From: Nonomuraea sp. SYSU D8015 | Lineage (GTDB): Bacteria > Actinomycetota > Actinomycetes > Streptosporangiales > Streptosporangiaceae | Direction of reading: 5' to 3' | DNA length: 64,000 nucleotides | NCBI RefSeq assembly: GCF_008065375.1 | Contig: NZ_VJYI01000002.1 | Location: 744,001 to 808,000, forward strand | Shown here: positions 1 through 7,970 of the stretch, piece by piece | Layout of the letters: every line of letters begins with the position of its first letter | How positions within the stretch are numbered: position 1 is the first letter of the stretch | Program-made: the position numbers and the translations under genes | Notes under the pieces: model-generated | The model's database searches: none | Told to the model about the DNA's origin: nothing | What the model saw: the letters and a program-made list of their open reading frames with translations, nothing else

Positions 1-848
1 GCGAGAACGAGCTTCTCGCGGATGGCGTGCGGGGCGAGCGCCCAGCCGACGCGGAAGCCGGGGGCGAGCGTCTTGGAGAACGACCCCAAGTAGACCACGC
101 CGTCGGGGTTGTCGGCGCGCAGCGCGCGCATGGGCTCCCCGTCGAAGCCGAGCAGTCCGTACGGGTTGTCCTCGATGATCAGGACCCCGGCGCGCTGGCA
201 GATGTCGAGCACCTGCTGCCGGCGGGCGATGTTCAGCGTGACGCCGGCGGGGTTCTGGAAGGTCGGGATCGTGTAGAGGAACTTGATGGGCGTCCCGGCC
301 GTCTGCAGGGCGTAGATGGTCTGGGCCAGAGATTCGGGCACGATGCCCTGATCGTCCATGGCGATGTGGACGACTTTGGCCTGATAGGCGGCGAACGTGC
401 CCAGCGCCCCCACGTACGAGGGGCCCTCGGCGAGCACCACGTCGCCCGGATCGATGAAGATGCGGGTGATGAGGTCGAGCGCCTGCTGCGAACCCACGGT
501 GACGACCACGTCGTTCGCCCCGGCCTGGATCCCCTCCAGCCGCATGACCTCGCAGATCTGCTCGCGCAGGTGCGGGTCACCCTGGCCGGAACCGTACTGC
601 AGCGCGACGGGGCCGCGCCTGGTGACGAGGTCGGAGACGAGCTCGCCGACCATGTCGAGGGGGAGAGCTGTGACGTACGGCATGCCGCCCGCGAGCGAGA
701 CCACCTCGGGCCTCGACGCGACGGCGAAAAGAGCTCGGATCTCGGAGGCGACCATCCCGGCAGCTCGCGCGGCGTACCGATCGACGTAGGCGTCGATACG
801 CGACCCTTGGGTCGCGGGTGTCTGACCGTGATCCAGCTCTTCTGTCAC
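1..848 (-). CDS. PLP-dependent aminotransferase, MocR/Lys2-like (C-terminus beyond window)
   Basis: Fold-type I PLP aminotransferase of the class I/II (2-aminoadipate transaminase-like) family. The reading frame gives VASRPEVVSLAGGMPY near the N-terminus, IIEDNPYGLL (cofactor-binding Asp and Tyr) and the Schiff-base lysine motif GSFSKTLAPGFRVGWAL near the window edge. There is no N-terminal wHTH, so it is an enzyme rather than a full MocR regulator. The GTG start at 848 is set by an AGGAGGT six bases upstream. The last part of the gene lies before position 1. The substrate cannot be told from sequence. In related actinomycetes such a gene lies between parB and trxA, which fits an origin-proximal location. 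Confidence 0.85.
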   Translation of the reverse strand, partial: MTEELDHGQTPATQGSRIDAYVDRYAARAAGMVASEIRALFAVASRPEVVSLAGGMPYVTALPLDMVGELVSDLVTRRGPVALQYGSGQGDPHLREQICEVMRLEGIQAGANDVVVTVGSQQALDLITRIFIDPGDVVLAEGPSYVGALGTFAAYQAKVVHIAMDDQGIVPESLAQTIYALQTAGTPIKFLYTIPTFQNPAGVTLNIARRQQVLDICQRAGVLIIEDNPYGLLGFDGEPMRALRADNPDGVVYLGSFSKTLAPGFRVGWALAPHAIREKLVL

Positions 849-1026
849 GGCCCACCTCCTAGGTGTGTCATACGGGGCGGAAATACCAGATTACGCCAGA
901 CGGACATGTCGCACGTGACCGCCCTCGACCGTCGTGGTGTCCGCTGACGTCTTCTTCACTGGGCTACGATGCCACCTGTGGACGCGGTTTTCGCGCGCTT
1001 TTCCGGGTCAACGATAGGGGCCGTAG

Positions 1027-1644
1027 TTGTCGCGCCGGCTTGTCAACATAACCCTGGACAATCTTGAAGATCTGCCGCGCCGCTGCCGGCGGTGCGTGTT
1101 CTGGGAGCTCGACCCCGTCAGCGGGGAGCGTGCGGTGGAGTCGGGCGACCCGGAGCTGGAGAAGGAAGCCTGGATCTCCGCCACGCTGCTGGAATGGGGG
1201 AGCTGCGGGAAAATCGCCTATGTCGACGGGGTGCCGGCGGGGTTCGTGTTGTACAGCCCGCCGCTCTACAGCCCGCGCTCGGTGGCCTTCCCCACGTCGC
1301 CGGTCAGCGCTGACGCCGTGTTGCTGATGACCGCGCACATCATTCCCGAGTTCGCCGGTGGCGGGCTGGGACGGATGCTGATCCAGGGGGTCGCCAAGGA
1401 TCTGACGCGGCGTGGGGTGAAAGCCATTGAAGCTTTCGGAGATCTCAAGTGGGAAGAGCCTCGCTGCGTAGTTCCGGCGGAATACTTGCTTTCTGTGGGG
1501 TTTAAGACGGTTCGTCCGCATTTGCGCTTCCCGCGGCTCCGACTGGAACTGAAGACAGCCATCTCGTGGCGTGAGGACGTCGAGGTGGCCCTGGAGCGGC
1601 TCCTGGGCTCCATGAGTCCAGAACGGGCGCTACGCCCCGTCTGA
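1027..1644 (+). CDS. GNAT family N-acetyltransferase
   Basis: 205 aa. The acetyl-CoA pyrophosphate-binding loop is visible as EFAGGGLGRMLIQ (about residues 110-122), followed by a helix (VAKDLTRRGVKAIEAF) typical of GNAT folds. An N-terminal RRCRRCVFWELDP segment has two close cysteines, which is characteristic of an actinobacterial subgroup of unknown substrate. The start is a TTG directly after an in-frame TAG. No strong ribosome-binding site is seen, so a short leader or leaderless mRNA is possible. The gene is divergent from the aminotransferase and convergent with trxA, sharing a terminator. Acceptor substrate unknown. Confidence 0.8.
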   Translation: MSRRLVNITLDNLEDLPRRCRRCVFWELDPVSGERAVESGDPELEKEAWISATLLEWGSCGKIAYVDGVPAGFVLYSPPLYSPRSVAFPTSPVSADAVLLMTAHIIPEFAGGGLGRMLIQGVAKDLTRRGVKAIEAFGDLKWEEPRCVVPAEYLLSVGFKTVRPHLRFPRLRLELKTAISWREDVEVALERLLGSMSPERALRPV

Positions 1645-1666
1645 GAGCGCCTGAGGGCCGCACGCG

Positions 1667-1697
1667 AGAGCCCCCCGCGAAACCGCGAGGGGCTCTT
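1667..1697. terminator. Bidirectional terminator between GNAT gene and trxA
   Basis: AGAGCCCC and GGGGCTCT arms, with additional CGCG pairing inside, flank a short A-rich loop and are followed by TTT. It lies between two convergent genes and can serve both. Confidence 0.75.
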
Positions 1698-1725
1698 TCC
1701 GGCGAAGCGCGCCGCGAGAGACGAC

Positions 1726-2040
1726 CTAGATGATGCCCTCGAGCTCACGAAGCAGCATGGCCTTCGGCTTGGCGCCGATGATCTGCTTCACGACCTCGCC
1801 ACCCTTGTAGACGTTCATCGTGGGGATCTGGAGCACGCCGTACTGGCGCGGAACCTCGGGGTTCTCGTCGATGTTGAGCTTGACGATCTCCAGCTTGTCG
1901 CCGTGCTCGTTGGCGATCTCCTGGAGGATGGGCGCGACCTGACGGCACGGGCCGCACCACTCCGCCCAGAAGTCGACCAGCACGGGCTTGTCGCTCTTGA
2001 GTACCTCGGCTTCGAAAGTGGCGTCGGTGACAGCCTTCAC
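1726..2040 (-). CDS. trxA: Thioredoxin
   Basis: 104 aa, usual length for thioredoxin 1. The redox motif WCGPC is at residues 28-32 (Cys29, Cys32), and the cis-proline segment QIPTMNVYKGG is present. It reduces protein disulfides in the cytosol and is itself reduced by the adjacent TrxB. A longer reading frame runs upstream inside trxB, but the GTG at 2040, 10 bp after the trxB stop and behind AAGGAGCG, is the real start. Part of the sigma factor/anti-sigma/trxB/trxA block as in M. tuberculosis (trxC). Confidence 0.96.
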   Translation of the reverse strand: MKAVTDATFEAEVLKSDKPVLVDFWAEWCGPCRQVAPILQEIANEHGDKLEIVKLNIDENPEVPRQYGVLQIPTMNVYKGGEVVKQIIGAKPKAMLLRELEGII

Positions 2041-2050
2041 GGTGCGCTCC

Positions 2051-2983
2051 TTACTTCTCGTTGTTGGCCAGCCAGCGCTCGGAGTCGAGCGAGGCGGCGC
2101 AGCCGGTGCCGGCCGCGGTGATGGCCTGGCGGTAGATGTGGTCGACGACGTCGCCCGCGGCGAACACGCCGGGGATGTTGGTCGCGGTGGTGGGGGCGGC
2201 CACCTTGATGTAGCCGTTCTCGTCCAGGTCGATCTGGCCCTTGACCAGCTCCGTACGCGGATCGTGACCGATGGCGAGGAACAACGCGTCGGTGGCGAGC
2301 TCGCACTCCTCACCGGTCTTGAGGTTGCGCAGCTTCACGGCCTCGACCTTGGTGTCGCCGAGCACGTCCACGACCTCGGAGTCCCAGACGAAGCGGATCT
2401 TCTCGTTGGCGAACGCCCGCTCCTGCATGATCTTGCTGGCCCGCAGCGTGTCGCGGCGGTGGACCACTGTTACCATGCGCCCGAACCGGGTCAGGAACGT
2501 GGCCTCCTCCATCGCCGTGTCGCCGCCGCCGACGACCACGATGTCCTTGTTGCGGAAGAAGAACCCGTCACAGGTCGCACACCAGGAGACGCCGTGGCCG
2601 GACAGCCGCTTCTCGTTCTCCAGGCCGAGCTCGCGGTAGCCGGAACCCATGGCCAGGATGACGGACTTGGCGTAGTAGGTCTCGGTGTGCGTCTTGACGA
2701 CCTTGGGGTTGGCCTCCAGGTCGACCTCGACGACGTCGTCCGCGACCAGCTCGGCGCCGAACCTCTCGGCCTGCTTGCGCAGGTTGTCCATGAGGTCGGG
2801 ACCCATGATGCCGTCCGGGAATCCCGGGAAGTTCTCCACGTCGGTGGTGTTCATCAGCGCGCCGCCGGCGGTGACGGAGCCCTCGAACACCAGCGGCTTG
2901 AGCTCGGCGCGCGCGGAGTAGACGGCCGCGGTGTAGCCAGCTGGGCCGGACCCAATGATGATCACGTTACGAACGTCGCTCAA
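2051..2983 (-). CDS. trxB: Thioredoxin-disulfide reductase
   Basis: 310 aa. The FAD-binding [10 protein letters not shown] is at residues 11-20, the redox-active CATC at 135-138, the NADPH-binding [12 protein letters not shown] follows at about 150, and the C-terminal FAD motif is [10 protein letters not shown]. It passes electrons from NADPH to thioredoxin. The start is TTG at 2983 behind GGAG; the sequence [16 protein letters not shown] is typical of the family N-terminus. It sits 10 bp ahead of trxA in one operon. Confidence 0.96.
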   Translation of the reverse strand: MSDVRNVIIIGSGPAGYTAAVYSARAELKPLVFEGSVTAGGALMNTTDVENFPGFPDGIMGPDLMDNLRKQAERFGAELVADDVVEVDLEANPKVVKTHTETYYAKSVILAMGSGYRELGLENEKRLSGHGVSWCATCDGFFFRNKDIVVVGGGDTAMEEATFLTRFGRMVTVVHRRDTLRASKIMQERAFANEKIRFVWDSEVVDVLGDTKVEAVKLRNLKTGEECELATDALFLAIGHDPRTELVKGQIDLDENGYIKVAAPTTATNIPGVFAAGDVVDHIYRQAITAAGTGCAASLDSERWLANNEK

Positions 2984-3104
2984 CGCTCCACGCCTTCCTC
3001 GTCTGCTGTTGCACCGGCGACAACAGATCCTAGGCCGCCCTGATTCCCCGCCCTACCCACAACGCTGACGCATAACGAAACCGCGGAAGGCGGGGGCAAA
3101 CGAA

Positions 3105-3126
3105 AGAGCCCGCCGAAGCGGGCTCT
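3105..3126 (-). terminator. Terminator after the anti-sigma factor gene
   Basis: Perfect hairpin AGAGCCCGC / GCGGGCTCT with a four-base loop, just downstream (minus strand) of the anti-sigma stop. It separates the sigM operon from trxB, which therefore probably has its own promoter. Confidence 0.7.
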
Positions 3127-3140
3127 GACGAGAGGTTTCG

Positions 3141-4058
3141 CTACCAGCGGCCCAGGGTGGGCTTACGCAGGTTCTTGCAGTTGAACGGGTCGACGATGTC
3201 GATGCGGACCTTCTTGGCCGCCTGGTTCTTCCACGAGGCGACGATGAGGGCCTCTGAGCCGTTGTATTGCCCCTGGTCGACCGTGAAGACGTCGAGACCG
3301 CTGCGCTGGCTGACCTTGTCGGCGCACTCGGCGACCTTGTCGGCGCTCGCGTCGTCGCCGCCCAGCGCCGGCATCGGGCCGAAGAGGCTCTCCAGCGGCT
3401 GCTTCAACACGTTGTCGCTGTAGTTGTAGCCGCTGTCCGTCATCGTGTACGCCCTGACCTCGGCCTTCTGCAGGCTCTTGGTCGGCTCGGTCGACGGCTG
3501 CGCGACCACCTGCGGCGCGCTGGCGCCGTCTCCGCCCGAGGCGAGCAGATTTGTCGAGACCACGGCCGTGCCGACCACAGCGGCTGCCGCCGCGGCCGCG
3601 ACCGCGGGCAACGCCCATCGGCGCCCCCTGGACGCTCTGCGCTTGGCGGGGACGACGGTGCCGTCATCGGAGACCACCCCTAGGCGCACGGGCTCGGGGG
3701 CGACCTCCTCGGAGCCGGCCGCCGAACGCGCGGGCTCGGGCGCCTGATTCGGCCGCTCCCACGGGGCGTCCCGCATGAGCTCGTCCCAGTCAGGTGCTTC
3801 CGCGAGGCCGACGCCTCCGCGCCGAGACCCCGCCTCGGCCGCCAGGGCCTTGTCGATGCGTAGTGCGACGCCCATCGGCATGGCCGGTGTGGGGGTCGCC
3901 GCGAGCACCTCGCGAACCGCCGCCAGATCCGCCAGTAGCTCCCCGCAGGGGTCGCAGACCGCGAGATGCTCGCGGACCTGGCGCGCCGTGGCGACATCCA
4001 GGAGACCCTCGGCCAAATCGGCCAGGGTGTCCAGATCGTAGTGCGTATCACCCGTCAC
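3141..4058 (-). CDS. Zinc-containing anti-sigma factor, membrane-anchored (RsmA-like)
   Basis: 305 aa from the GTG at 4058. The N-terminal cytoplasmic domain has the ZAS motif HLAVCDPC (H-x3-C-x2-C). A long Pro/Ala/Glu-rich linker, one transmembrane helix (WALPAVAAAAAAAVVGTAVV, about residue 165) and an extracytoplasmic C-terminal domain follow. It should hold the adjacent ECF sigma factor inactive until an envelope or redox signal arrives. The frame is open further upstream, but starting at 4058 gives an 11-bp overlap with the sigma gene, the usual coupling. Orthologous position to Rv3912. Confidence 0.85.
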   Translation of the reverse strand: MTGDTHYDLDTLADLAEGLLDVATARQVREHLAVCDPCGELLADLAAVREVLAATPTPAMPMGVALRIDKALAAEAGSRRGGVGLAEAPDWDELMRDAPWERPNQAPEPARSAAGSEEVAPEPVRLGVVSDDGTVVPAKRRASRGRRWALPAVAAAAAAAVVGTAVVSTNLLASGGDGASAPQVVAQPSTEPTKSLQKAEVRAYTMTDSGYNYSDNVLKQPLESLFGPMPALGGDDASADKVAECADKVSQRSGLDVFTVDQGQYNGSEALIVASWKNQAAKKVRIDIVDPFNCKNLRKPTLGRW

Positions 4059-4683
4059 GAAGTTCTGCTCCCTTCGCGGATGAGACGCGATTGAGGTCTG
4101 TTCGGTTCCGCAGATGCGAAAGAATTGGGGCAAGTTTCGCGCGCCCCCGCGCGCACCGGCTCTTCACGGTGCCACTGGGAACCTCGAGCACCTGAGCTGC
4201 GTCTTCGACCGAATATCCCATCATGTCGACCAGAACCAGGGCAGCCCGCTGGTCGGCGGGCAGGAGTTTGAGCGCGGCCGAAACCTCCATCGAGACCTCA
4301 CGCTCGACGGTCTGGTCGGGCAGTGGGGTCTCGCGTTCCGCGGCCTCGATGAGCTCGTCGTCGGCCACAGGCCGGACGGACTTGCGGCGCATCCGGTCGA
4401 GGCAGGCGTTGACCACGATCCGGTGCAGCCAGGTCGTGACGGCCGCCTCGCCGCGAAACGTGGCGGCTTTGCGGTATGCGGAGACGAAGGCGTCCTGCAC
4501 GGCGTCGGCGGCCTCGTCAGGGTCACCGAGCGTCCGCAGGGCGACCGCCCACATGCGATCGCGGTGCCTCTTGACGATTTCGCTGAAGGCGTGAGGATCC
4601 CCGTCGATGTGCGCGGTCAGCAGCTCGGCGTCTGTGATCGCCGGCCGCTCCGCTGCTGAGGGTGTCTCGGGTGGGGAGTTCAC
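4048..4683 (-). CDS. sigM: ECF RNA polymerase sigma factor, SigM type
   Basis: 211 aa, two-domain ECF sigma factor. Region 2 is visible as RMWAVALRTLGDPDEAADAV (core-binding and -10 recognition), and region 4 as LPADQRAALVLVDMMGYSVE followed by the GTVKSRCARGRAKL recognition helix (-35 binding). The GTG start at 4683 follows the pseudokinase stop by 15 bp. Translational coupling to the anti-sigma gene and the murJ/trx context match SigM of mycobacteria, which responds to redox and envelope stress. Confidence 0.9.
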   Translation of the reverse strand: MNSPPETPSAAERPAITDAELLTAHIDGDPHAFSEIVKRHRDRMWAVALRTLGDPDEAADAVQDAFVSAYRKAATFRGEAAVTTWLHRIVVNACLDRMRRKSVRPVADDELIEAAERETPLPDQTVEREVSMEVSAALKLLPADQRAALVLVDMMGYSVEDAAQVLEVPSGTVKSRCARGRAKLAPILSHLRNRTDLNRVSSAKGAELRDG

Positions 4684-4698
4684 AAGAGAGATTCCTGA

Positions 4699-6207
4699 TT
4701 ATGCCGATCCGGGGGAGTGCACCACTACTTCATAGATGGTGCCATGAAACTCGCCCGCATCCGCCGGAAGACGCGTAAACCAGATCAAAACGTACTGTCC
4801 GGTCGCCGCCTGAGCAGGCTTCAACGTGGTCTTACCGGCCGCGTTCTTGGCGGTCGCCACCGTCTTCAGAGAGTCGAGATCGGCAGAGTCGCCCACCTTG
4901 AGCTCGACGGTCGCGCCCCCCGCATCGGACAGCGTAGCCACCACGTCGCTGATCTGGACGGACTTGCCCATGTCCAGCAGCAGGCCTACGCCCTTCTTGA
5001 GGTTGCCCAGCTCGGCACTGGTGTAGCCCTCGGTCTCCCAGAACGTGCTGGGCTTGCCGTCGATGGCCAGCCCGGCCTTCTCCGGCTTCTCGTCGTTGTC
5101 GCCCAGCGGGTCGAACCCGGTGGCCTTCTCCGGCTTGATCGCCTGGACGGGCGTCGAGGCGGAGGCGGAGGCTCTCGGGCTGGCGCTCTTGGTCTCGCGG
5201 TCAGTCGGGCTGCCCAGACTGCGGCCGACCGTCCAGGCGCCGACGCCGACCGCGGCGATGACGAGCAGCACCACCAACGTCATCAGCACCCTGTTGAGCG
5301 TGCTGCCGCCGCTCGGCGGGCGCCGCGGCGCCGGCGGCCGCGGGGGGATGGTGAGCGGCTGGCGGTGGGCGATGTCGAGGCCCTCGGTGTGCGAGGCGGA
5401 GGCCACCGCGGGCGTCGAGGGGTAGGCGATCGGGATGGGCATGGGCCTGGCCACGTCGGCCAGCGACTCGGCGACCTCGGACGGGCTGGACAGCGCGCCC
5501 TGGCCCCTGCGGGCCTCGGGGAGGCACGCCCGGACCGTCACCGTGTCGAGGTAGCCGGGCACCCCGGCGGTGACCTGCCGGGGAGTGCAGAAGTGGCCGT
5601 CGGTCATGGGGGCGGCGGGCAGGCCGCCCTCCTCCTCGTCGCCCGGCCAGTGGCCGGTCAGACCGGCGTACAGCAGCCGGCCCAGCCCTTCGGCGTCGTC
5701 GAGCGCCGGCTGGTCGGTGGTGAGGCCGTACATCGCGGCGTCGACCGCGACGCCGAGCACCTTGACGGTGTTTCCGGTGGTCCACACCAGGTGGGAAGGA
5801 CGCAGGCACAGGTGGTAGAGCTGCGACTGGTGGGCGTGCGCGAGCGCCTCAGCGGCCTCGGCGACCAGCCCGGCCGCGCGCTCGGGCTCCAGCGGCCCCG
5901 AGGCGAGCAGGTCGGTGAGCGTCTCGCCGGTGACCCACTCGCTGACGACATAGGCGTGCTTGTCGTCCTCGGCAGCGTCGAACACCTGGGTCAGACGCGG
6001 GTCGGTGAGTCTGCTCGCGGCGCGGGCGGCCGTGACCACCTCGTGGACGCGGGGGAAGTCGGGCGAGAAGGTGTGCACGGCCACCGGACGGGCCAGGATC
6101 TCGTCGATGGCCTTCCACAAGGTCGCGCCGTCGGACTCGCTGACGCGGTCCTCGAGCCGGAAGCGCTCGGCGAGACGGGTGCCGGGTTCGACGGCCGACG
6201 TGCTCAC
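4699..6207 (-). CDS. Membrane pseudokinase with extracellular discoidin-like domain, MurJ partner
   Basis: 502 aa. The N-terminal ~260 residues align with a Ser/Thr kinase fold but lack catalysis. The VAIK lysine is replaced (RPVAVHTF), HRD is replaced by YHLCLRPSHLVW, and DFG is absent (VKVLGVAVD). A Pro-rich linker, one TM helix (VLMTLVVLLVIAAVGVGAW, about 310-330), a Ser/Ala-rich spacer and a C-terminal beta-sandwich (F5/8-type-like, DGKPSTFWETEGY) follow. In M. tuberculosis these domains are fused to MurJ (Rv3910) and recruit FhaA after PknB phosphorylation; here they form a separate gene. The GTG at 6207 behind GGAGAG is preferred over an in-frame start at 6273. Confidence 0.85.
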   Translation of the reverse strand: MSTSAVEPGTRLAERFRLEDRVSESDGATLWKAIDEILARPVAVHTFSPDFPRVHEVVTAARAASRLTDPRLTQVFDAAEDDKHAYVVSEWVTGETLTDLLASGPLEPERAAGLVAEAAEALAHAHQSQLYHLCLRPSHLVWTTGNTVKVLGVAVDAAMYGLTTDQPALDDAEGLGRLLYAGLTGHWPGDEEEGGLPAAPMTDGHFCTPRQVTAGVPGYLDTVTVRACLPEARRGQGALSSPSEVAESLADVARPMPIPIAYPSTPAVASASHTEGLDIAHRQPLTIPPRPPAPRRPPSGGSTLNRVLMTLVVLLVIAAVGVGAWTVGRSLGSPTDRETKSASPRASASASTPVQAIKPEKATGFDPLGDNDEKPEKAGLAIDGKPSTFWETEGYTSAELGNLKKGVGLLLDMGKSVQISDVVATLSDAGGATVELKVGDSADLDSLKTVATAKNAAGKTTLKPAQAATGQYVLIWFTRLPADAGEFHGTIYEVVVHSPGSA

Positions 6208-6359
6208 AGGCTCTCTCCGCTTGGCCGATCGGGCGTGCTCATGACTCGACTCACCTGCGTGGCCGTGTCCCACGAAGGCACGCTATGCCGGGTGGATCCG
6301 CCCACGCCCCTCCTGCTTCCATTCGCGCGTGTCGGACTCCATCGTAGTGCCGAGTTTCT

Positions 6360-7970
6360 TTACCGACCTACCCGTCTCGCGACCATCCCAACGATTGAGT
6401 TGACCTCCGGTATGCGCATTCTGTGTGCCACGCCGAGGTACAGCAGCATGCCGAGCCCTCCGCCGACGGCCAGAACGATCAGTGAATTTACGAAACCGAG
6501 GCCGCCGAAGATCTGCGTGACCACCCAGACCGCGGCCAACGCGAGCACGGCCGTGGGCAGCGAGGCGAGGTACATCCTGGTCAGCCCCATGCCGATGGTC
6601 CACCCGCCGAGCCCCTGCACCCGGCGGCTGGCCAGCCACCAGGCCAGGACGGCGCCGAGCCCGTACGCGATCGCGTACGCCAGGGCCAGCCCCATCACCG
6701 CGTAAGCGGCCGGCAGCAGCGCGTAGAACAGCACCATCAGGGCGGCGTTGACCGCCGTCGTGCCCGCGCCGACGAAGACCGGCGTACGGGTGTCGCCGAA
6801 ACTGTAGAAAACCCGCAGCAGCAGCTGGAACACCGAGAACGGCACCAGCGCCAGCCCGTAGACCTGCAGCACGTTGCCGATGTAGACGGCGTCGGCCACG
6901 CTGTTGACGCCGTGACCGTAAATGGGCACGGTGATCGCCGGTCCGAGCACCATGAGCAGCAGCGACACCGGGATCATGAGCGCGCAGATCAGCCGCACGT
7001 TCGAACCGAACTCGCTGCGCACGTCGCCGAGGCGGCCTTCGCTGACGGCCCGGCTCATCCGCGGCAACATGGCCGTGATCACCGAGACGCCGATGACGCC
7101 GTACGGAAGCTGGAAGAGCTGGAACGCCAGCGTGTACGGAGTGATGCCGTGGCCCTCGACCGCGTCGCCCGCCGCGCTGGACAGGTTGGTGGTCAGCATG
7201 AAGCCGAGCTGCGTGACGATCACGTAGCCGATCGTCCAGACGCCGGCCTTGGCCATCTCGCCCAGCCGGGCGTTCCACACGTCGAAGCGGGGCACGAAGG
7301 AGAACCCGACACGTCGCAGCGCGATGATCAGCACGGTGGCCTGCGCCACGATGCCGGCCGTGGTGCCCAGGCCGAGCAGCGCCAGCTCGCCGTCGCTCAC
7401 CAGGTCGATGTCGCCGCCGTAGGGCCGGGTCATCACGGCGTAGACCAGGAACACGCAGATGACGACCATGTTGTTGAGCACCGGCGCCCACATGGGAGCG
7501 CCGTAGCGGTCGCGGGTGTTGAGGATGGCGCCCGCCACCGCGCCCACGCCGAAGAAGGCCAGTTGCGGCAGGATGAAGCGGGCCAGCGTGACCGCGACCT
7601 CGTATTTCCTGCTGCCCGGCGCCCAGTCGGTGTAGAGGTCGATGAGCAGCGGCGCGGCGAACACGGAGATCACCGCCACGCCCACGAGCCCGACCGCGGC
7701 CACCGTGAGCAGCCGTTGCTCGTAGGCCCGTCCGCCGTCGGCGTCGTGCTGCTGCGCCCGGACGATCATCGGCACCACGACGCTGCTCAGCACGCCCAGG
7801 AGCAGCAGGTCGAGGATGCTGTACGGGATCGCGTACGCCGCGTTGTAGGCGTCGCCCAGCGCCGCCGTGCCGATGGCGTACGCCAGCACCATGGTCCGCA
7901 CGAACCCGGTGACCCTGGACACCATCGTGCCCGCCGCCATGATGGCGCTGGCCCGCAACATGCGGCTCAT
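6360..7970 (-). CDS. murJ: Lipid II flippase MurJ
   Basis: 536 aa, about 14 predicted TM segments, MVF/MOP family. The N-terminus has the family signature MVSRVTGFVRTMVLAYAIG, and conserved Pro/Asn segments such as FGDTRTPVFVG are present. It flips lipid II across the cytoplasmic membrane for peptidoglycan synthesis. The ATG at 7970 overlaps the upstream gene stop (ATGA). The usual C-terminal pseudokinase part is missing and is encoded by the next gene, starting 152 bp downstream. Confidence 0.94.
   Translation of the reverse strand: MSRMLRASAIMAAGTMVSRVTGFVRTMVLAYAIGTAALGDAYNAAYAIPYSILDLLLLGVLSSVVVPMIVRAQQHDADGGRAYEQRLLTVAAVGLVGVAVISVFAAPLLIDLYTDWAPGSRKYEVAVTLARFILPQLAFFGVGAVAGAILNTRDRYGAPMWAPVLNNMVVICVFLVYAVMTRPYGGDIDLVSDGELALLGLGTTAGIVAQATVLIIALRRVGFSFVPRFDVWNARLGEMAKAGVWTIGYVIVTQLGFMLTTNLSSAAGDAVEGHGITPYTLAFQLFQLPYGVIGVSVITAMLPRMSRAVSEGRLGDVRSEFGSNVRLICALMIPVSLLLMVLGPAITVPIYGHGVNSVADAVYIGNVLQVYGLALVPFSVFQLLLRVFYSFGDTRTPVFVGAGTTAVNAALMVLFYALLPAAYAVMGLALAYAIAYGLGAVLAWWLASRRVQGLGGWTIGMGLTRMYLASLPTAVLALAAVWVVTQIFGGLGFVNSLIVLAVGGGLGMLLYLGVAHRMRIPEVNSIVGMVARRVGR

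Noticed and set aside
4717..6705. Plus-strand frame of 662 codons
   Set aside because: It is antisense to the pseudokinase gene, which has clear family features; a GC-bias shadow.
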